This document shows positions 34,242 to 43,920 of a stretch of DNA of 56,426 nucleotides, one piece after another. Under the pieces are notes generated by a model, which worked only from the letters and a program-made list of their open reading frames with translations, had not been told where the DNA came from and searched no databases. The translations under genes were made by a program, and so were the position numbers. Positions within the stretch are counted from its first letter, which is position 1; each line of letters starts with the position of its first letter. The DNA comes from Pseudomonadota bacterium. GTDB taxonomy: Bacteria; Pseudomonadota; Gammaproteobacteria; Burkholderiales; Burkholderiaceae_C. The stretch covers positions 1-56,426 of the forward strand of contig JAEZWW010000049.1 in assembly GCA_023442945.1 (NCBI GenBank), in the 5' to 3' direction.

Positions 34242-34478
34242 ATGAAAGCGGACTTTGATCCCATCGACACCGCGCGCTGTCCCCTGTGCGGCGGCCCCAA
34301 CGGCTGCGCCATGGCGAAGGCGGGTGACGGCGCGGCGCCGGCCGCTTGCTGGTGCATGGACGCCGACTTTCCGCCCGCGCTGCTGGCGCAGGTGCCGCCC
34401 GAAGCGCGGCGGCGCGCGTGCATCTGCGCGGTCTGCGCGACGGCAGCCACGGGCGGATCACCCCGGCCGCCGAGCTAG
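34242..34478 (+). CDS. Cysteine-rich CWC-family protein
   Basis: 78 residues with eight Cys: RCPLCGGPNGC near the start, CWC in the middle (residues 36-38) and CICAVC near the end. The pattern CPLC...CxxC-like with CWC fits the small bacterial cysteine-rich CWC family, probably zinc-binding, function unknown. It is divergent from the DksA-like gene and ends 2 nt before the convergent cytochrome gene. Confidence 0.8.
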   Translation: MKADFDPIDTARCPLCGGPNGCAMAKAGDGAAPAACWCMDADFPPALLAQVPPEARRRACICAVCATAATGGSPRPPS

Positions 34479-34480
34479 CC

Positions 34481-34846
34481 TTACTTCACCGGCTGGCTGG
34501 GCGGCGTCAGCAGCCAGGCGACCAGGTCCTGCGCCGTCCGGTCGGTCACTTCGCGGTGGCCGACGATGGCGCGCGGGCCGCTGGCCGTGGCGCGCATCTC
34601 TTGCAGCCAGTGTTCGGCGATGGCCTTGGGGTCTTTGTCGCCCTTGGCGGCACGTTGCTGCATGCGCTCGAACGACGGCGCTTCGCCGCGCGGCACGCTG
34701 CCGTGGCAGTTGAGGCAGCCCATGTTGGCGGCCAGGTTGGCGTCGGCCCAGGCCAGGGGCGCCGCCAGCGCTAGGGCCAGCAGCAGGCCCGGTGCCGCAC
34801 GTCGGGCCCGGGGCGTGTGGGGAAGGGTCGTGGTGGCAGTGGACAT
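34481..34846 (-). CDS. Small c-type cytochrome
   Basis: 121 residues from the ATG at 34846 (34867 is also possible). A signal peptide (RAAPGLLLALALAAPLAWA) ends near residue 35. The single heme site CLNCH follows at about 44-48, in NMGCLNCHGS. A class I cytochrome c fold is likely, with a distal Met ligand perhaps in EMRATASG. It would shuttle electrons in the periplasm; its partner is unknown. It is convergent with the CWC gene and divergent from the MFS gene. Confidence 0.82.
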   Translation of the reverse strand: MSTATTTLPHTPRARRAAPGLLLALALAAPLAWADANLAANMGCLNCHGSVPRGEAPSFERMQQRAAKGDKDPKAIAEHWLQEMRATASGPRAIVGHREVTDRTAQDLVAWLLTPPSQPVK

Positions 34847-34887
34847 GGGAACCATGATAGACCTCACGCGCCGCGCGCGGTAGCGCT

Positions 34888-36399
34888 ATGCTTTTGCCCT
34901 TCATGCCCGGCACACCTGCTTCGCCCATCCCGCCTTCCGCCGCGCCCGGCACGCTGGAGGCGCTGCGCGCGCGGCACGGCGAGCGCCTGCGCTGGCTGCT
35001 GCTGATGGCGGTGATGGTCGGCACGATCGCGTCGATCATGTCGTCCACCGTGGTCAACGTGGCCATTCCGGCGCTGGCGCGGCAGTTTCACCTGGGCCAA
35101 TCGGTGGCGCAGTGGGTGTCCAGCGGCTTCATGGTGGCCAGCACGGTGGCGATGCTGACCACGCCGTGGCTGCTGGCGCGCTTTGGCTACCGCGCCACCT
35201 ACGTCGGCTGCATGTGGTTGCTGATGGGCGGCGGCATCCTGGGCGGCGTGGCGCAGAACTTCCCGCTGGTGCTGGTGGCGCGCGTGGCCGAAGGGCTGGC
35301 GGCGGGCGTGCTGCAACCGATCCCGGCCATCATCATCATGCGGGCCTTCCAGCCGCACGAGCAGGGCCGAGCCATCTCGCTGTTCACCGTGGGCGTCATC
35401 CTGGCGCCCGCGGTGGGGCCGTCCATCGGTGGCTTGCTGGTCGACTGGTTCGGCTGGCGCTCCATCTTCTTCATGGTGGTGCCGTTCTGCCTGGCCTCGA
35501 TGTGGCTGGCGCGCCTGTACGTGCCAACCACCGGGCCCGGTGGCGTGACGGCCAGCGCGTCTGAACGGCTGGACTGGGCCGGCCTGGCGCTGGGCACGGT
35601 GGGCACGTTCAGCCTGCTGGACGGTCTGGTGTCGCTGCGCGCCGGCCCGCCCGGGCGGGCGGCGGGGCTTTTGGCGCTGGCGCTGGCGTGCTTCGTCGCG
35701 TTCGTGTGGTGGCAGCGGCGGCGCTTGCGCCTGGGCCAGGCGCCGCTGATGGATTTGCGCCTGTTCGCGTGGCGGCCCTTCGCCATGGGCTCGCTGGTGG
35801 CGCTGATCTACGGCACGGCCTTGTTCGGCTCCACCTACCTGCTGCCGGTCTACATGCAGATGGCGCTGGGCTTGTCGGCGTCCAGCGTGGGTACGGTGCT
35901 GCTGCCCTCGGGCCTGGTGCTGGCCGCGGCCATTGCCCTGGTCGGGCGCTGGGCCGACACCACGCCGGCCAGCTGGCTGGTCAACATGGGCTTGGCGCTG
36001 CTGGCGCTGTCCTTCGCGCTGATGGTCACCATCGGCCTGCAAAGCGGGCTGTGGATGCTGATCACCTTCAGCATCGTCGGGCGCATCGGCCTGGGCTTCA
36101 TCCTGCCGTCGCTCAACCTGGGTGCGATGCGCGGGCTGGACAAGGCCTTGCTGACGCAGGGCCCGAGCGCCATCAACTTCATCCGCATGCTGGGCGGCGC
36201 GGCCGGCGTCAGCCTGTGCGGCATCGTGCTGGAATGGCGCCTGGCCGCACACGGCACCTCGCTGGCCGATGGCGCGCACGCCGGCGCGCGCCTGGCCGCG
36301 TTCGACGAGGTGTTCCTGATGCTGGCCACGCTGTGCGCGCTGGCCATGCTGGCGGCGCGGCACCTGGGCGACCACACCCGGCTGACGCCGAAGGACTAG
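34888..36399 (+). CDS. MFS drug:proton antiporter, DHA2 family (EmrB-like)
   Basis: 503 residues with about 14 transmembrane helices. Helix 1 has IMSSTVVNVAIPALARQF, the DHA2 motif D1-like start, then VAQWVSSGFMVASTVAMLT, and later the motif-C-like VGVILAPAVGPSIGGLLVDW and WRSIFFMVVPF. It exports hydrophobic compounds across the inner membrane in exchange for protons. The EmrA-type periplasmic partner and an outer-membrane factor are not adjacent. The gene starts 41 nt from the divergent cytochrome gene. Confidence 0.92.
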   Translation: MLLPFMPGTPASPIPPSAAPGTLEALRARHGERLRWLLLMAVMVGTIASIMSSTVVNVAIPALARQFHLGQSVAQWVSSGFMVASTVAMLTTPWLLARFGYRATYVGCMWLLMGGGILGGVAQNFPLVLVARVAEGLAAGVLQPIPAIIIMRAFQPHEQGRAISLFTVGVILAPAVGPSIGGLLVDWFGWRSIFFMVVPFCLASMWLARLYVPTTGPGGVTASASERLDWAGLALGTVGTFSLLDGLVSLRAGPPGRAAGLLALALACFVAFVWWQRRRLRLGQAPLMDLRLFAWRPFAMGSLVALIYGTALFGSTYLLPVYMQMALGLSASSVGTVLLPSGLVLAAAIALVGRWADTTPASWLVNMGLALLALSFALMVTIGLQSGLWMLITFSIVGRIGLGFILPSLNLGAMRGLDKALLTQGPSAINFIRMLGGAAGVSLCGIVLEWRLAAHGTSLADGAHAGARLAAFDEVFLMLATLCALAMLAARHLGDHTRLTPKD

Positions 36400-36409
36400 A
36401 CTCACCGCC

Positions 36410-37177
36410 ATGTGCCAACTGCTGGGAATGAACTGCAACACGCCGACCGACGTGACCTTCAGCTTTGCCGGGTTCGCCCAGCGCGGCGGCCGCACCGACC
36501 ACCACGCCGACGGCTGGGGCATCGCGTTTTTTGAAGGCGCGGGCGTGCGCCAGTTTGTGGATGTGGAGCCGGCGGCCGATTCGGGCCTGGCCAAGTTTGT
36601 GCGCGGCTACCCGATCAAAAGCCGGCACGTCATCTCGCACATCCGCAAGGCCACGGTGGGTGAAGTGCGGCTGGAAAACTGCCACCCTTTCGTGCGCGAG
36701 CTGTGGGGCCGCTACTGGGTGTTTGCCCACAACGGCGACCTGAAAAACTACGCCCCGCACCTGCACGGCCACTTTCACCCCGTGGGCAGCACCGATAGCG
36801 AGCAGGCCTTTTGCTGGCTGATGCAGGAGCTGGCCAAGGCCCACGCCAGCCTGCCGCCCGTCGAGGAGCTGACCCACACCCTGCGCGAGCTGGTGCCGCA
36901 GGTGGCGCGCCACGGCACCTTCAATTTTTTGCTGTCCAACGGCGAGGCGCTGTGGGCGCACGCCACCACCAAGCTCTGCTACATCGTGCGCCAGCACCCG
37001 TTTGCCAGCGCGCAGCTGGCGGACGATGACCTGGCGATCGACTTTGCCCAGCACACCACGCCGCAGGACCGTGTCGCCGTGGTCGCCACCACGCCGCTGA
37101 CCAGCAACGAGACCTGGACGCCCTTCGCGCCGGGCGAACTGCGCGTGTTTGTCGACGGCGCGCCGCTGGCCGGCTGA
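36410..37177 (+). CDS. Class II glutamine amidotransferase (YafJ-like)
   Basis: 255 residues. The catalytic Cys2 follows the initiator Met (MCQLLGMNCN), and other Ntn-hydrolase features are HHADGWGIAFF, ISHIRKATVGEV and VFAHNGDL, plus GSTDSEQAFCWLM. The initial Met must be removed to expose Cys2. The gene lies 10 nt after the MFS gene, possibly the same operon. The acceptor is unknown: no synthase domain is fused, so it may act as a free glutaminase or peptide amidase-like enzyme. Confidence 0.9.
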   Translation: MCQLLGMNCNTPTDVTFSFAGFAQRGGRTDHHADGWGIAFFEGAGVRQFVDVEPAADSGLAKFVRGYPIKSRHVISHIRKATVGEVRLENCHPFVRELWGRYWVFAHNGDLKNYAPHLHGHFHPVGSTDSEQAFCWLMQELAKAHASLPPVEELTHTLRELVPQVARHGTFNFLLSNGEALWAHATTKLCYIVRQHPFASAQLADDDLAIDFAQHTTPQDRVAVVATTPLTSNETWTPFAPGELRVFVDGAPLAG

Positions 37178-37231
37178 GCGCCTGTCGCCGCGCGGCCTCG
37201 GTGCGGGGGCATGCTGGAGGGTATTTTTATA

Positions 37232-37290
37232 AGAAGTGTGCCTCTGGCCCTAGAGCTATCTGCGCAACCAGCTATTAAAAATATAGTAAC
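37232..37290 (+). repeat. Dispersed core repeat, copy 10
   Basis: Full-length copy: GTGCCTCTGG, CCCTA, 8 nt, TGCGC, AACC, AGCTAT, then TAAAAATATAGTAAC, forming a GCTAT...ATAGT hairpin. Confidence 0.92.
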
Positions 37291-37444
37291 TTGTGCGTAA
37301 CCGTAAGAGCGTGCACTGCCTCTGCCCGCTGGCCCGTCCATGTGTCCTGCCGCTCACGCCGGCGCGCTGGACGGCCCCGCGCATCGATGCGGGACAATAG
37401 CGTCCGGGCTGGCGCCCCCTTGGCGCCTACACGCCTTTGTCTGC

Positions 37445-38719
37445 ATGTCCGCTTCCCACGCTTCCCGCTCCGCGGCCGACGCCGCTCCCTCCCACCGCAT
37501 GACACCCGCCGAAAGGCGCGCCAGCTTCTCGATGGCGGCGATCTTCGCGCTGCGCATGCTGGGGCTGTTCCTGGTGCTGCCCGTGTTCGCGCTGGAGGCG
37601 GCCAAGCTGCCCGGCGGCAACGACCCGGCGCTGATCGGCCTGGCCATGGGCGTGTACGGCCTGACGCAGGCGGTGATGCAGGTGCCGCTGGGCCTGGCGT
37701 CCGACCGCTTCGGGCGCAAGAAGATCATCGTGCTGGGCTTGGTGGTGTTTGCTCTCGGCAGCGCGCTGGCCGCGCTGGCGCCCACGGTGCAGTGGCTGGC
37801 CGTGGGCCGCGCGGTGCAGGGCGCGGGCGCGGTGTCGGCCGCGGTGACGGCGCTGCTGGCCGACCTGACGCGCGACGAGGTCCGCACCAAGGGCATGGCG
37901 CTGGTGGGCGCCAGCATCGGGCTGACGTTTGCCATTTCGCTGATGGCCGCGCCGCCGCTGGCCGGCGCGATCGGCCTGTCGGGCCTGTTCTGGCTGACGG
38001 CGCTGCTGGCGCTGGCCGGCATCGTGGTTGTGTTGCTGTGGACGCCGGCCGAGCCCACGCGCCACGCCGACATGCCGCGCGGCAAGCTGTCCGACGTGTG
38101 GCTGCACCCCCAGCTGTGGCGGCTGGATCTGGGCGTTTTTGTGCTGCACACGGTGCAGATGGCGATGTGGGGCGTGGTGCCAGCGCTGCTGGTGCAGGCC
38201 GGTGTGCCCAAGGCCGAGCACTGGCACGTCTACCTGCCGGCCGTCGGCGTGTCCTTCCTGCTGCTGGGCGGCCTGTTTGCGCTGGAGCGGCGCGGCCAGC
38301 TGCGCCTGGTGTTGCGCGGCGCGGTGGCGCTGCTGTTTGTGGTGCAGGTCGTGCTGCTGGTGCTGGCGCCGCAGCAGCCGGGCGTGTGGGCGCTGGGCGT
38401 CACGCTGTTCGGCTTCTTCGTCGCCTTCAACATTCTGGAAGCCAGCCAGCCCAGCCTGATCTCGCGCCTGGCGCCAGCGCACGCGCGCGGCGCGGCGCTG
38501 GGCGTCTACAACACGCTGCAGTCGCTGGGCCTGTTTGCTGGCGGCGCCTTGGGCGGCCTCGCGCTCAAGGCGTGGGGCCCGACGGGGGTGTTTGCGGCGA
38601 CGTCGGCGCTGGCGCTGGTGTGGCTGCTGCTGGGCTGGGGTCAGCCGGTGCCGGCGCAGGCGCGGTCTGCGCCGCCGCCCGCGCCTGATTCGCCGCCTCA
38701 CTCGCCTGCACGGCAGTGA
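37445..38719 (+). CDS. MFS transporter (12-helix, YajR-like without the C-terminal domain)
   Basis: 424 residues with 12 predicted helices. Motif A between helices 2 and 3 is GLASDRFGRKKIIVLG; other landmarks are MGVYGLTQAVMQVPLG and ALLADLTRDEVRTKGMALVG. It exports an unknown substrate. In Comamonadaceae this gene commonly precedes ssb, with uvrA on the other side; here a ClC gene lies between it and ssb and uvrA is not present. The last 155 nt overlap, tail to tail, the end of the ClC gene. Confidence 0.9.
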   Translation: MSASHASRSAADAAPSHRMTPAERRASFSMAAIFALRMLGLFLVLPVFALEAAKLPGGNDPALIGLAMGVYGLTQAVMQVPLGLASDRFGRKKIIVLGLVVFALGSALAALAPTVQWLAVGRAVQGAGAVSAAVTALLADLTRDEVRTKGMALVGASIGLTFAISLMAAPPLAGAIGLSGLFWLTALLALAGIVVVLLWTPAEPTRHADMPRGKLSDVWLHPQLWRLDLGVFVLHTVQMAMWGVVPALLVQAGVPKAEHWHVYLPAVGVSFLLLGGLFALERRGQLRLVLRGAVALLFVVQVVLLVLAPQQPGVWALGVTLFGFFVAFNILEASQPSLISRLAPAHARGAALGVYNTLQSLGLFAGGALGGLALKAWGPTGVFAATSALALVWLLLGWGQPVPAQARSAPPPAPDSPPHSPARQ

Positions 38720-40046
38720 CGCTGGCCAGCATGCGCGCGGCCAGCGTTTCGTAGAGCGGCCGGCTGATCATGCGCGAGATGGTGGCCGACACCATCGCCA
38801 CCGCCATCAGCGACAGCACCACCGGGCGGCCGTCGATCATCTCCATCACGATGATGAAGGCCGTCAACGGCGCCTGCGTCACCGCCGCCAGAAAGCCCGC
38901 CATGCCCATCGCGACCAGTGCCACGTTGACGTTGCCCTGGGTCAGCAGCGAAATGTCGTAACCCAGGCCCGCGCCGACGGAAAGCGAGGGGGCGAACAGC
39001 CCGCCGGGCACGCCCGTCCACGCGGTCAGCCAAGTGGTGATGAACTTCATCACGCCAAACACCTCGGCCCCCGCCACCGGCGATTCGGCGTGCAGCAGGT
39101 GGCGCGCGGCCTCGGTTCCGCTGCCGGTGGTCATGCCGCCCGTGGCCAGACCGATGATGGCGATCAACAGGCCCACCAGCGCCGCAAAGGCGACGGGCCG
39201 CGTGCGCCGCAGCGTGCTCAGCCGGTCGGTTGACTGGCCGCTGAGCGAAATGATCAGCAGCTTGGAAAACAGCCCGCCCGCCAGCCCGCACACCATGGCC
39301 ACCAGCAGCGAAGGCACGATGTGCCGCCAACCCAGCGGCTCGACCTCGATGGAGCCGAAATACGCCGAGTTGCCGAAGGCCGACACGCCCATCAGGCCGG
39401 CCAGCACGATGGCCGCGATGATCACGCCGCTGTAGCGCGCCTCGAACTTGCGCGACAGCTCTTCGATGGCGAACACCACCCCCGCCAGCGGCGCGTTGAA
39501 GGCGGCGGCAATCCCCGCTGCGCCGCCCGCCACCAGCAGCATGTAGGGGTTGATCAGCGCCTGGCGGTGCCGCATCCAGCGCTGGCAGTGCAGCATGACG
39601 CCCGCTGCCACCTGGACCGACGGCCCTTCACGGCCGACCGACAAGCCGCCCAGCAGCCCGGCCGAGGCCAGCGCGACCTTCGCCGCCGACAGCTTCAACG
39701 AGACAAAGCGCGAGCGCCCGGCGTCGTCCAGCCCCGGGTCCAGCGCCGCCACCACCTGCGGAATGCCCGAGCCCGCCGCCAGCGGGAAGTAGCGCCGCGT
39801 GACCCAGACGATGCCGGCGGTCACGGCCGGCGTCCACAGCAGCAGGAACCACTTGGGCGCGGTGTCCGCCAGCGACTCGTAGAAGCCGTAGGCCATGTAG
39901 CTGAGCAGGGTGAACGCCACCACCACCAGGCCGGCAACCGCGCCGTAGGCCAGCACCACCGCCCGGTCCACCCAGCGCCAGCCGTCCGAAAGCTCGCTGC
40001 GCAGGTGGCTGTAGAAGTCGGGGTCTTGGTTGGGGCTGTCGGACAT
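38565..40046 (-). CDS. ClC-family chloride channel or Cl-/H+ antiporter
   Basis: 493 residues from the ATG at 40046. ClC selectivity motifs are all present: GSGIPQV, GREGPSVQVA with the gating Glu, and GGLFAPSLSVGAG. The AIEELSRKF segment contains the Glu that corresponds to the proton-path Glu203 of E. coli ClcA, so an antiporter is likely. No CBS domain. The last 50 residues are Ala/Pro-rich and disordered, and they are antisense to the final helix and tail of the MFS gene. The in-frame ATG at 40082 would extend into ssb's promoter region. Confidence 0.9.
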   Translation of the reverse strand: MSDSPNQDPDFYSHLRSELSDGWRWVDRAVVLAYGAVAGLVVVAFTLLSYMAYGFYESLADTAPKWFLLLWTPAVTAGIVWVTRRYFPLAAGSGIPQVVAALDPGLDDAGRSRFVSLKLSAAKVALASAGLLGGLSVGREGPSVQVAAGVMLHCQRWMRHRQALINPYMLLVAGGAAGIAAAFNAPLAGVVFAIEELSRKFEARYSGVIIAAIVLAGLMGVSAFGNSAYFGSIEVEPLGWRHIVPSLLVAMVCGLAGGLFSKLLIISLSGQSTDRLSTLRRTRPVAFAALVGLLIAIIGLATGGMTTGSGTEAARHLLHAESPVAGAEVFGVMKFITTWLTAWTGVPGGLFAPSLSVGAGLGYDISLLTQGNVNVALVAMGMAGFLAAVTQAPLTAFIIVMEMIDGRPVVLSLMAVAMVSATISRMISRPLYETLAARMLASVTAVQASEAANQARAAAQTAPAPAPADPSPAAATPAPAPTSPQTPPSGPTP

Positions 40047-40129
40047 GCCGGGCCATTCTGACACGCGCACTTTGCGGGACATGTCAGAATGGGGCGCTTC
40101 CGAGATCCGCTTTTTTCTGCGAACCCGCC

Positions 40130-40645
40130 ATGGCCTCCGTCAACAAAGTCATCATCGTCGGCAACCTGGGCCGAGACCCTGAAACGCGCACCTTCCCCAG
40201 CGGTGACCAGATCTGCAACGTCCGCATTGCCACCACCGACAAGTGGAAGGACAAGCAAAGCGGCGAGATGCGCGAGCACACCGAATGGCACAGCGTCGTC
40301 TTCAACGGCCGCCTGGCCGAAATCGCCGCGCAGTACCTGCGCAAGGGCTCGCAGGTGTACGTTGAAGGCAGCCTGCGCACACGCAAGTGGCAGGACCAGT
40401 CGGGCGCCGACCGCTATTCGACCGAAGTCCGCGGTGACACCATGCAGATGCTGGGCAGCCGCCAGGGCATGGGCGGTGGCAGCGACGAGGGCGGTTACAG
40501 CGGAGGCGGTGGTGGCGGTTACGACGCGCCGCGCCGCGCTGCGCCCGCACCGGCTTCTCGCCCGCCGGCACCGCGCGCAGCCCCGGCGCCTGCGCCTTCG
40601 TCCTCGTCCGGGTTCGACGACATGGACGACGACATTCCATTCTGA
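40130..40645 (+). CDS. ssb: Single-stranded DNA-binding protein
   Basis: 171 residues. The N-terminal OB fold (1-110) has VNKVIIVGNLGRDPETR, WHSVVFNGRLAEIAAQYL and GSQVYVEGSLRTRKW. A Gly- and then Pro/Ala-rich linker (115-160) precedes the acidic tip MDDDIPF that recruits DNA repair and replication partners. It is divergent from the ClC gene across 83 nt, and a strong terminator follows. Confidence 0.97.
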   Translation: MASVNKVIIVGNLGRDPETRTFPSGDQICNVRIATTDKWKDKQSGEMREHTEWHSVVFNGRLAEIAAQYLRKGSQVYVEGSLRTRKWQDQSGADRYSTEVRGDTMQMLGSRQGMGGGSDEGGYSGGGGGGYDAPRRAAPAPASRPPAPRAAPAPAPSSSSGFDDMDDDIPF

Positions 40646-40668
40646 GCGGCAACTCGCCCCGCCAAGCA

Positions 40669-40691
40669 GCCCACCGCCGGTGGGCTTTTTT
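40669..40691 (+). terminator. Terminator of ssb
   Basis: Inverted repeat GCCCACC and GGTGGGC with a 3-nt loop, followed by six T. Confidence 0.9.
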
Positions 40692-40818
40692 GTGGCCGGC
40701 TGGCCAGCGGTGAATCCGCCTGGCCGCCATCCGCCCGCTACAGGGCCTTTCCGAATTGACGAGATTGCCCGGGGTGATTAGCTTAGAGAGCTATTCAACG
40801 AGATGGCGAGGAGCAGGC

Positions 40819-42063
40819 ATGCGGATGGGTGCACAGACAGGCAAGGTGGGCGCGTGGTGCGCGGCGGTGGCGTTGGCCGCCATGGTGGGCGCTCCGGCCC
40901 ATGCGGCGGGGGTGAGCGACAAGGTGGTCAAGATCGGCGTGCTGACGGACATGTCGGGCGTGTCGGCCGACAACTCGGGGCGCGGCTCGGTCGTCGCGGC
41001 CGAGCTGGCGATCGCCGATTTCGCCAAGGACAAGAAGGTGCTGGGCCAGCCGATCGAGCTGATCAGCGCCGACCACCAGGGCAAGACCGACATAGGCGCC
41101 AACCTGGCGCGCGAATGGTTCGACACCAAGCAGGTCGACATGATCACCGACCTGACCTTCTCCAACGTCGCGCTGGCGGTGCAGAAGATCGCCGACGACA
41201 AGGGTCGGCTGGCCCTGGTCACCGGCGCCGGCTCGGCCGCCATCACCAACGAACAATGCAACAAGAGCACCGTGCACTGGATGTACGACACCTACGCGCT
41301 GGCCACGGGCACGGCGCGCGCACTCAGCGCGCAAGGGCTCAAGAGCTGGTACTTCATCAGCGCCGACTACGCCTTCGGCGCCGCGCTGGAAAAGGACGCA
41401 CGCGCCATCGTGCAGGCCAACGGCGGCCAGGTGCTGGGCAGCGTCAAGCACCCGGTGGGGACCAGCGACATGTCGTCCTACCTGCTGCAGGCGCAGAACT
41501 CCAAGGCGCAGGTGATCGGGCTGGCCAACTCGGGCGCGGACACGCTCAACACCGTCAAGCAGGCGCGCGAATTCGGCCTGGGCACCGGGGCCAACAAACA
41601 GGTCTTCACGCCGCTGCTGGCGCTGCTGACCGAGGTGCACGGCATGGGCCTGACCAACGCGCAGGGCATGTACATCACCACCGGCTTCTATTGGGACCAG
41701 GACGCGCAGACGCGCGCTTTCTCGCAGCGTTATTTCGAGCGCATGAAGAAGATGCCGACCATGATGCAGGCGGCCGTGTATTCCGCCGTGCTGCACTACC
41801 TGAAGGCGATCCAGGCCGCGGGCACCGACGAGGCGCAGGCCGTGATGGCCAAGATGAAGGCGACCGAGGTCAACGACGCCGTGGTGCGCAAGGGCAAGAT
41901 CCGCGACGACGGGCGCCTGGTGCACGACATGCTGCTGGTGCAGGTCAAGACCCCGGCCGAATCCAAGCAGGCCTGGGACCTCTACAAGATCCAGCAGACC
42001 ATCCCGGGCGACCAGGCTTTCCAGCCGCTGGTGCAGTCACGCTGCCCGCTGATCAAAAAGTAA
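40819..42063 (+). CDS. ABC transporter substrate-binding protein, orphan paralogue of the liv SBP
   Basis: 414 residues. A signal peptide ends near AHA (about residue 32). The mature part begins DKVVKIGVLTDMSGVSADNSG and aligns along its length with the protein at 7198 (shared VVKIG...DMSG, ADYAFG and GSVK motifs). GAGGAG precedes the ATG at 40819; an in-frame codon at 40756 is weaker. No permease or ATPase lies beside it, so it probably feeds a transporter elsewhere or shares the Liv pore. Its gene ends just before core repeat copy 11, which can form its terminator. Confidence 0.9.
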   Translation: MRMGAQTGKVGAWCAAVALAAMVGAPAHAAGVSDKVVKIGVLTDMSGVSADNSGRGSVVAAELAIADFAKDKKVLGQPIELISADHQGKTDIGANLAREWFDTKQVDMITDLTFSNVALAVQKIADDKGRLALVTGAGSAAITNEQCNKSTVHWMYDTYALATGTARALSAQGLKSWYFISADYAFGAALEKDARAIVQANGGQVLGSVKHPVGTSDMSSYLLQAQNSKAQVIGLANSGADTLNTVKQAREFGLGTGANKQVFTPLLALLTEVHGMGLTNAQGMYITTGFYWDQDAQTRAFSQRYFERMKKMPTMMQAAVYSAVLHYLKAIQAAGTDEAQAVMAKMKATEVNDAVVRKGKIRDDGRLVHDMLLVQVKTPAESKQAWDLYKIQQTIPGDQAFQPLVQSRCPLIKK

Positions 42064-42079
42064 AAATCTTGATCGAATA

Positions 42080-42128
42080 GGCTGCCTGCGCTACAACCAC
42101 CTGCGCAGGCAGCTTCCCTTTTTATAGC
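42080..42128 (+). repeat. Dispersed core repeat, copy 11, forming a terminator-like hairpin
   Basis: GCTGCCTGCGC at 42081-42091 pairs perfectly with GCGCAGGCAGC at about 42102-42112, an 11-bp stem around a loop that holds most of the 8-nt spacer. A T-rich run ending in TATAGC follows. The core blocks read GCTA, 8 nt, TGCGC, AGGC, AGCT. It lies 17 nt after the orphan SBP stop and probably terminates it. Confidence 0.85.
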
Positions 42129-42133
42129 AATCT

Positions 42134-42523
42134 TCAATCGGCCTTCACAGCCAGGACCGGGCAGGACACGGTCATCAGGATCTCTTGCGCGGTGCTGCCC
42201 AGCAGCAGCTTGCCCACGGCCGAGCGGCGGCGCAGGCCGATCACCAGGACCGAAACCTGCAGCTGGTGCACCAGCTCGTCGATCTCTTCCACCGCGCTTT
42301 TGCCGCGCACGAAGTGCTTGAATTCGGCCGGCACCGACAGCGCGGCCAGGCGCTCGGCCACGCGCTCGCCTTCGTAGCCGTCGACGACGCTGGTGTCGTC
42401 GCGCCCGCCGGGGCCGGCGTTGACGACGACCAGCGGTTCATTGCGGCGGGTGGCGATTTCAATGCCTTTGTCCAGGGCGGCTTTGCCTTCTGGGCGCGCG
42501 ACGTAGGCGACGAGGATGGTCAT
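42134..42523 (-). CDS. Universal stress protein, UspA family
   Basis: 129-residue single USP domain. The N-terminal strand ILVAYVARPEGKAALD and the C-terminal ATP-loop-like segment VIGLRRRSAVGKLLLGSTAQ followed by VSCPVLAVK are typical. The phosphate loop G-2X-G-9X-G-S/T is approximately kept (GLRRR...GKLLLGST), so nucleotide binding is plausible. It stands alone after core repeat copy 11; the role is likely stress tolerance of unknown type. Confidence 0.92.
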   Translation of the reverse strand: MTILVAYVARPEGKAALDKGIEIATRRNEPLVVVNAGPGGRDDTSVVDGYEGERVAERLAALSVPAEFKHFVRGKSAVEEIDELVHQLQVSVLVIGLRRRSAVGKLLLGSTAQEILMTVSCPVLAVKAD

Positions 42524-42688
42524 GGCGGCTTCCTTGTGTGAGATGCGGTCAGTGCATGGAATGCGCGCGCGGCGCGCGCGTCGCCCGGCAGCATAGCGCG
42601 GCCCCGCGCACTTGGCGATGAGGGAAAGCGACAGGGCCGAGCGCGTCGGTCGGTGCCTGCGGCGCTCCGTGCCGAGAATTCATGACAA

Positions 42689-42740
42689 AAGTGGCGGTAG
42701 CCCTACAACCACCTGCGCAAGCAGCTATCAACAAGCTAGC
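42689..42740 (+). repeat. Dispersed core repeat, copy 12
   Basis: CCCTA, 8 nt, TGCGC, AAGC, AGCTAT, then CAACAAGCTAGC. The CTGC-GCAA-GCAG part could form a short hairpin with a GNRA loop. It lies just after the cysA stop. Confidence 0.9.
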
Positions 42741-42754
42741 AAATACGCTGCCCC

Positions 42755-43849
<1,095 letters not shown>

Positions 43850-43860
43850 GTTCTTACTCT

Positions 43861-43902
43861 TGATTTCATAGCTGCCCGCACAGATGGCTGTAGCGCTGAA
43901 GC
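43861..43902 (-). repeat. Dispersed core repeat, copy 13, in the cysA leader
   Basis: Minus-strand core: CGCTA, 8 nt, TGTGC, GGGC, AGCTAT, then GAAATCA. It ends 11 nt before the cysA start codon, so it sits where the ribosome binding site should be. Confidence 0.8.
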
Positions 43903-43920
43903 AGGATGTGATTCAAATGT

